Shown one piece after another: positions 5,730-7,873 of a DNA stretch of 7,873 bases. Origin of the DNA: Alphaproteobacteria bacterium (GTDB taxonomy: Bacteria; Pseudomonadota; Alphaproteobacteria; JABSOH01; JABAAW01); NCBI GenBank assembly GCA_014238935.1, contig JABAAD010000028.1, positions 1 through 7,873 on the forward strand, in the 5' to 3' direction. Every line of letters starts with the position of its first letter. The first letter of the stretch is position 1. Both the position numbers and the translations under genes were made by a program. A model generated the notes under the pieces. That model was not told where the DNA came from. It ran no database searches and worked only from the letters and a program-made list of their open reading frames with translations.

Positions 5730-7690
5730 CTTGCCTCCTTTGCCTTGTCGCCGCGCAACTTGTAGCCGCGCTCCGTGTAGAGACGCGTACCATAAGGCGA
5801 GGCGTAGCGCTTCGTTCGGCTGTTGCCGACCACAACGACAGAGTGCATGTCGACAGAACTCTCGTCAAAGTCTTGCAGACGGGCGATGCGAACGCGCTCG
5901 TCCTTGCGTCCGATATTTCTACCGCAGGCGACGGGCGTGTCGGGGGGACGCTGCTCTCGTAACAGCGCGAGTGCACGCGGCAACAACGCGCGGCGCGTTC
6001 GGCTTTGCGGATTGTAGAGGGCGACGACGAAATCACCCGCAGCCGCAGCCCTGATACGCCGCACGATCGTCTTCTCGCAAGTCATGACATCGGAAAGGGA
6101 GACGGCGCAAAAGTCGTCGCCCAACGGCGCGCCAAGCCGTGCCGCCAGCGCATGCATGGCAGAAACGCCGCTGGCTTGTCGCACCCGCACGGGAATGTTG
6201 CCGCTCGATTCTTCGGCAAGAATTTGCCACACCAGCGTAGCCAAACCATAGACGCCCGCATCGCCAGAGCCCAGCAACACCGTCCGTTTGCCCGCACGCG
6301 CCAAGTCGAGCGCGAGGCGCACGCGTTCCTCCTCGTTGCCGATGGCAGAGCGACAAAGTTCGGCACGCGTCTCCCCCCGTTCCAGCAAATCAACATAACC
6401 TTCGTAGCCCACGACACAATCGGCTTCGCGCAAGGCACGCGTAGCGGCAAGCGTGCGTTCGTTCGAAGTCCCGGGACCCAAGCCTACTAGCGTCAGCGAG
6501 CCGTTCTCCTCTCCCGCAAGCATCTCCTCGGAAAGAGCGCAAGGTGCTATCGCCAAGGCACAAGTGACCTTCGCAGACTTGCGCTTCGAAAGCAAAAGAT
6601 GTTCGCCTGACCCCGTATCACGAGGACGAGCCAACGCAAGCGCCGCCGCCTCGGCAACGCTCGGCGTGCCGGTCGCCTGCTGCACCGCCGCATCGCGCGC
6701 CAAGCCGTGACGCTCGGCGACAGACGACAAATGGTCGGAAGAAAAAAAACGCAAAGGCAAACTTCGACGAGCGGCAAAAAGCAAAAGCCCGCGCTCGTCG
6801 CGCTTCAACAAAACACTCGCCAAACCCGCAAGAGAGGCAGCCTCGATATTCGCCTCCGCAAGACAACCGTCGACCACCTCGGCAATATCCGCACAAGACG
6901 CGCCGCGCACACAACCCACCCCCAGAGTAACGCAACGCGGCACGAGCCGTAAGTCTACATCCTCACCTTGCTGCCTGCGAAAGCCCACCGCGATCTTGAC
7001 CCTCTCGGCTTTTGCTCCTTGCTTGCTCCCTTTGCCCGACAGATCGAAAAATTGCTTCGGCGGAAAGCCCCCGCAAGATTCCCCCACGATCTCGAAAAGA
7101 GCATCGGAAATATCCTCGCAAACATCCTCGGAAATATCAAAGGACTCGACGCGAGCGAGAGTTTTGACAACCCTGTCCACGGCGCTCTCGTCGGCATCGT
7201 CTAGCAAGCTCCAGCCCTGCGGCAAGTCTTCGAGCGAAAAACCCAAAGTCTCCTCCGTAGCAACGCCCCCCACGACGAGCAGATCGTCCTTGCGACCCTC
7301 GCCCCCTTCGTGTGCCTCGACTTGCTTCCAAACTCGCTCCAACGCAAGCGCAACGCCACGACCGCCGTGATGCCAGCCCGAAAGCGCAAACAAAACAGAC
7401 TGCCCGTGTGCGACAGGAGGAAAACACAGCACAGGGCTGTCGCTACGTTTGTTCGACCAGGGTATAGCGCGAATGAGAATCGCAGGCGGACACCAGCCAA
7501 CGACGACGCACCCTCGCACAAAAGCCTCGGCGATGGCAGCACGCGAAAGGGGGTGGCACGAGATAATCCACCCTTCAAAACTCCTTTGCGCACGGCAGCA
7601 TTCCGCCAATCTTTCCGCCTCGGCCATCCGATGGCGCGGCGCAAAAAAAGCGAGCCCAAGAAAAGAAGAGGGGCGAGAGGAGTTCGTCAT
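5726..7690 (-). CDS. cobJ: CbiG-CobJ fusion: CbiG-like module joined to precorrin-3B C17-methyltransferase
   Basis: The 654-residue protein joins two corrin-ring enzymes. The CobJ/CbiH methylase occupies about residues 398-645. It has GLGPGTSNERTLAATRAL (SAM loop), GYEGYVDLL, GSGDAGVYGLA at 474-484, ALYNPQSRTRR at 557-567, CGRNIGRKDERV at 589-600, DMHSVVVVGNS at 614-624 and YTERGYKL. It methylates C17 of precorrin-3B with ring contraction. The CbiG part begins with a weakly conserved N-terminal domain (about 40-180; ILIRAIPWSNKRSDSPVL at 71-88, and LEDLPQGW at 153-160). A poorly conserved linker follows, then a good CbiG C-terminal domain (about 252-355; VTLGVGCVRGASC and TGTPSVAEAAAL). CbiG is the cobalt-precorrin-5A hydrolase that releases acetaldehyde; here its N-domain motifs look eroded. 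The ATG at 7690 was chosen because it overlaps the cobI stop as ATGA. The frame runs 56 codons further upstream but there overlaps cobI. CbiG-CobJ fusions are known from other bacteria. Confidence 0.93.
   Translation of the reverse strand: MTNSSRPSSFLGLAFFAPRHRMAEAERLAECCRAQRSFEGWIISCHPLSRAAIAEAFVRGCVVVGWCPPAILIRAIPWSNKRSDSPVLCFPPVAHGQSVLFALSGWHHGGRGVALALERVWKQVEAHEGGEGRKDDLLVVGGVATEETLGFSLEDLPQGWSLLDDADESAVDRVVKTLARVESFDISEDVCEDISDALFEIVGESCGGFPPKQFFDLSGKGSKQGAKAERVKIAVGFRRQQGEDVDLRLVPRCVTLGVGCVRGASCADIAEVVDGCLAEANIEAASLAGLASVLLKRDERGLLLFAARRSLPLRFFSSDHLSSVAERHGLARDAAVQQATGTPSVAEAAALALARPRDTGSGEHLLLSKRKSAKVTCALAIAPCALSEEMLAGEENGSLTLVGLGPGTSNERTLAATRALREADCVVGYEGYVDLLERGETRAELCRSAIGNEEERVRLALDLARAGKRTVLLGSGDAGVYGLATLVWQILAEESSGNIPVRVRQASGVSAMHALAARLGAPLGDDFCAVSLSDVMTCEKTIVRRIRAAAAGDFVVALYNPQSRTRRALLPRALALLREQRPPDTPVACGRNIGRKDERVRIARLQDFDESSVDMHSVVVVGNSRTKRYASPYGTRLYTERGYKLRGDKAKEAR
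5734..5740 (-). promoter_or_regulatory. Strong Shine-Dalgarno sequence of cobM
   Basis: The coding strand reads AAGGAGG four bases before the GTG at 5729 and lies inside the last codons of the upstream gene. It is the clearest ribosome-binding site in the window and supports GTG 5729 as the start, although the GTG at 5723 would also be within reach. Confidence 0.85.
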
Positions 7691-7873
7691 GCTTTTTGCT
7701 TTTTTAGAGCAGGCGCAAAGATCATAGAAAAGTACGGCGCGCGAAAGGAAGCATCCTCCGCGAGCGCGCTCAACAAGGCGCAATGCTGTTGGGGAAAGGT
7801 TGCGTAAGCGACATAGCGAGCCTCGCGCATGCGATTGCTCTTTTGCAACAAGGAGCATATTTTTCGGAAATAT
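7687..7873 (-). CDS. cobI: Precorrin-2 C20-methyltransferase, C-terminal 61 residues (5' end outside window)
   Basis: Only the tail of the gene is present. It reads to a TGA at 7687-7689 that overlaps the next gene's ATG as ATGA. The residues YVAYATFPQQHCALLSALAE, followed by APYFSMIFA, fit the last strand region of CobI/CbiL, where relatives have a 'YVERATMPEQRVVPLAE ... PYFSLILV'-like end. The enzyme would methylate C20 of precorrin-2 to give precorrin-3A, the direct precursor of the CobJ substrate, which agrees with its place just before cobJ. The identity rests on a short stretch plus context. Another tetrapyrrole methylase of the same pathway is the main alternative, but the PYFSM tail favours CobI. 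Confidence 0.8.
   Translation of the reverse strand, partial: YFRKICSLLQKSNRMREARYVAYATFPQQHCALLSALAEDASFRAPYFSMIFAPALKKQKA

Noticed and set aside
7691..7858. Longer start for the CbiG-CobJ fusion (ATG at 7858)
   Set aside because: The 56 extra residues show no CbiG similarity and overlap the cobI tail read in another frame. The ATGA overlap at 7690 explains the junction better.
4938..7873. Hodgkinia-like reduced symbiont with UGA read as Trp, suggested by B12 genes in a GC-rich alphaproteobacterium
   Set aside because: TGA ends cobI, cbiG-cobJ, uvrC and moaA at exactly the expected protein ends, Trp is encoded by TGG, and uvrC and moaA would not be expected in such a tiny genome.

Overview
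The window reads as one continuous, tightly packed minus-strand block from a GC-rich (about 58-60% by eye) alphaproteobacterium. The lineage is inferred from protein signatures recalled for that class: the short NAD kinase with 'GSVGFLMN' and 'PFRPRRWRGALLP', a MoaA ending in 'MNTTGG', the UvrC blocks 'QYHIKRCSAPC' and 'YDNSHL', and a glutathione reductase with 'GGTCVNRGCIPKK'. TGA ends four of the genes and Trp is encoded by TGG, so the standard bacterial code applies. No RNA gene, mobile element, CRISPR array or full promoter could be supported, and there is no gene-free stretch longer than about 120 bases.

In transcription order (right to left) the layout is as follows. (1) 7873-4938 is a cobalamin (vitamin B12) corrin-ring cluster: the 3' end of cobI (C20 methyltransferase), a CbiG-CobJ fusion (C17 methyltransferase with an N-terminal CbiG module), and cobM (C11 methyltransferase). 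These three are joined by 4-base ATGA and GTGA stop/start overlaps and are very likely translationally coupled. (2) 4870-3047 is uvrC, the excision-repair endonuclease subunit. (3) 2926-1844 is moaA, the radical-SAM GTP cyclase of molybdenum cofactor synthesis. (4) 1820-1038 is a short NAD kinase. (5) 997-1 is the first 332 codons of a glutathione reductase whose C-terminal dimerisation domain lies beyond the left edge.

The cob genes carry out successive methylations of the same tetrapyrrole. The four genes after them are unrelated by pathway, although NAD kinase makes NADP and glutathione reductase uses NADPH. Gaps of 40-67 bases, or 23-120 bases depending on start choice, leave open whether all seven form one transcript.

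No clearly new biological system is present. The points most worth checking are a CbiG module that seems to have lost its signature residues while fused to an intact CobJ, and a (GA)6 microsatellite beside an AT-rich near-palindrome directly upstream of a TTG-started glutathione reductase.
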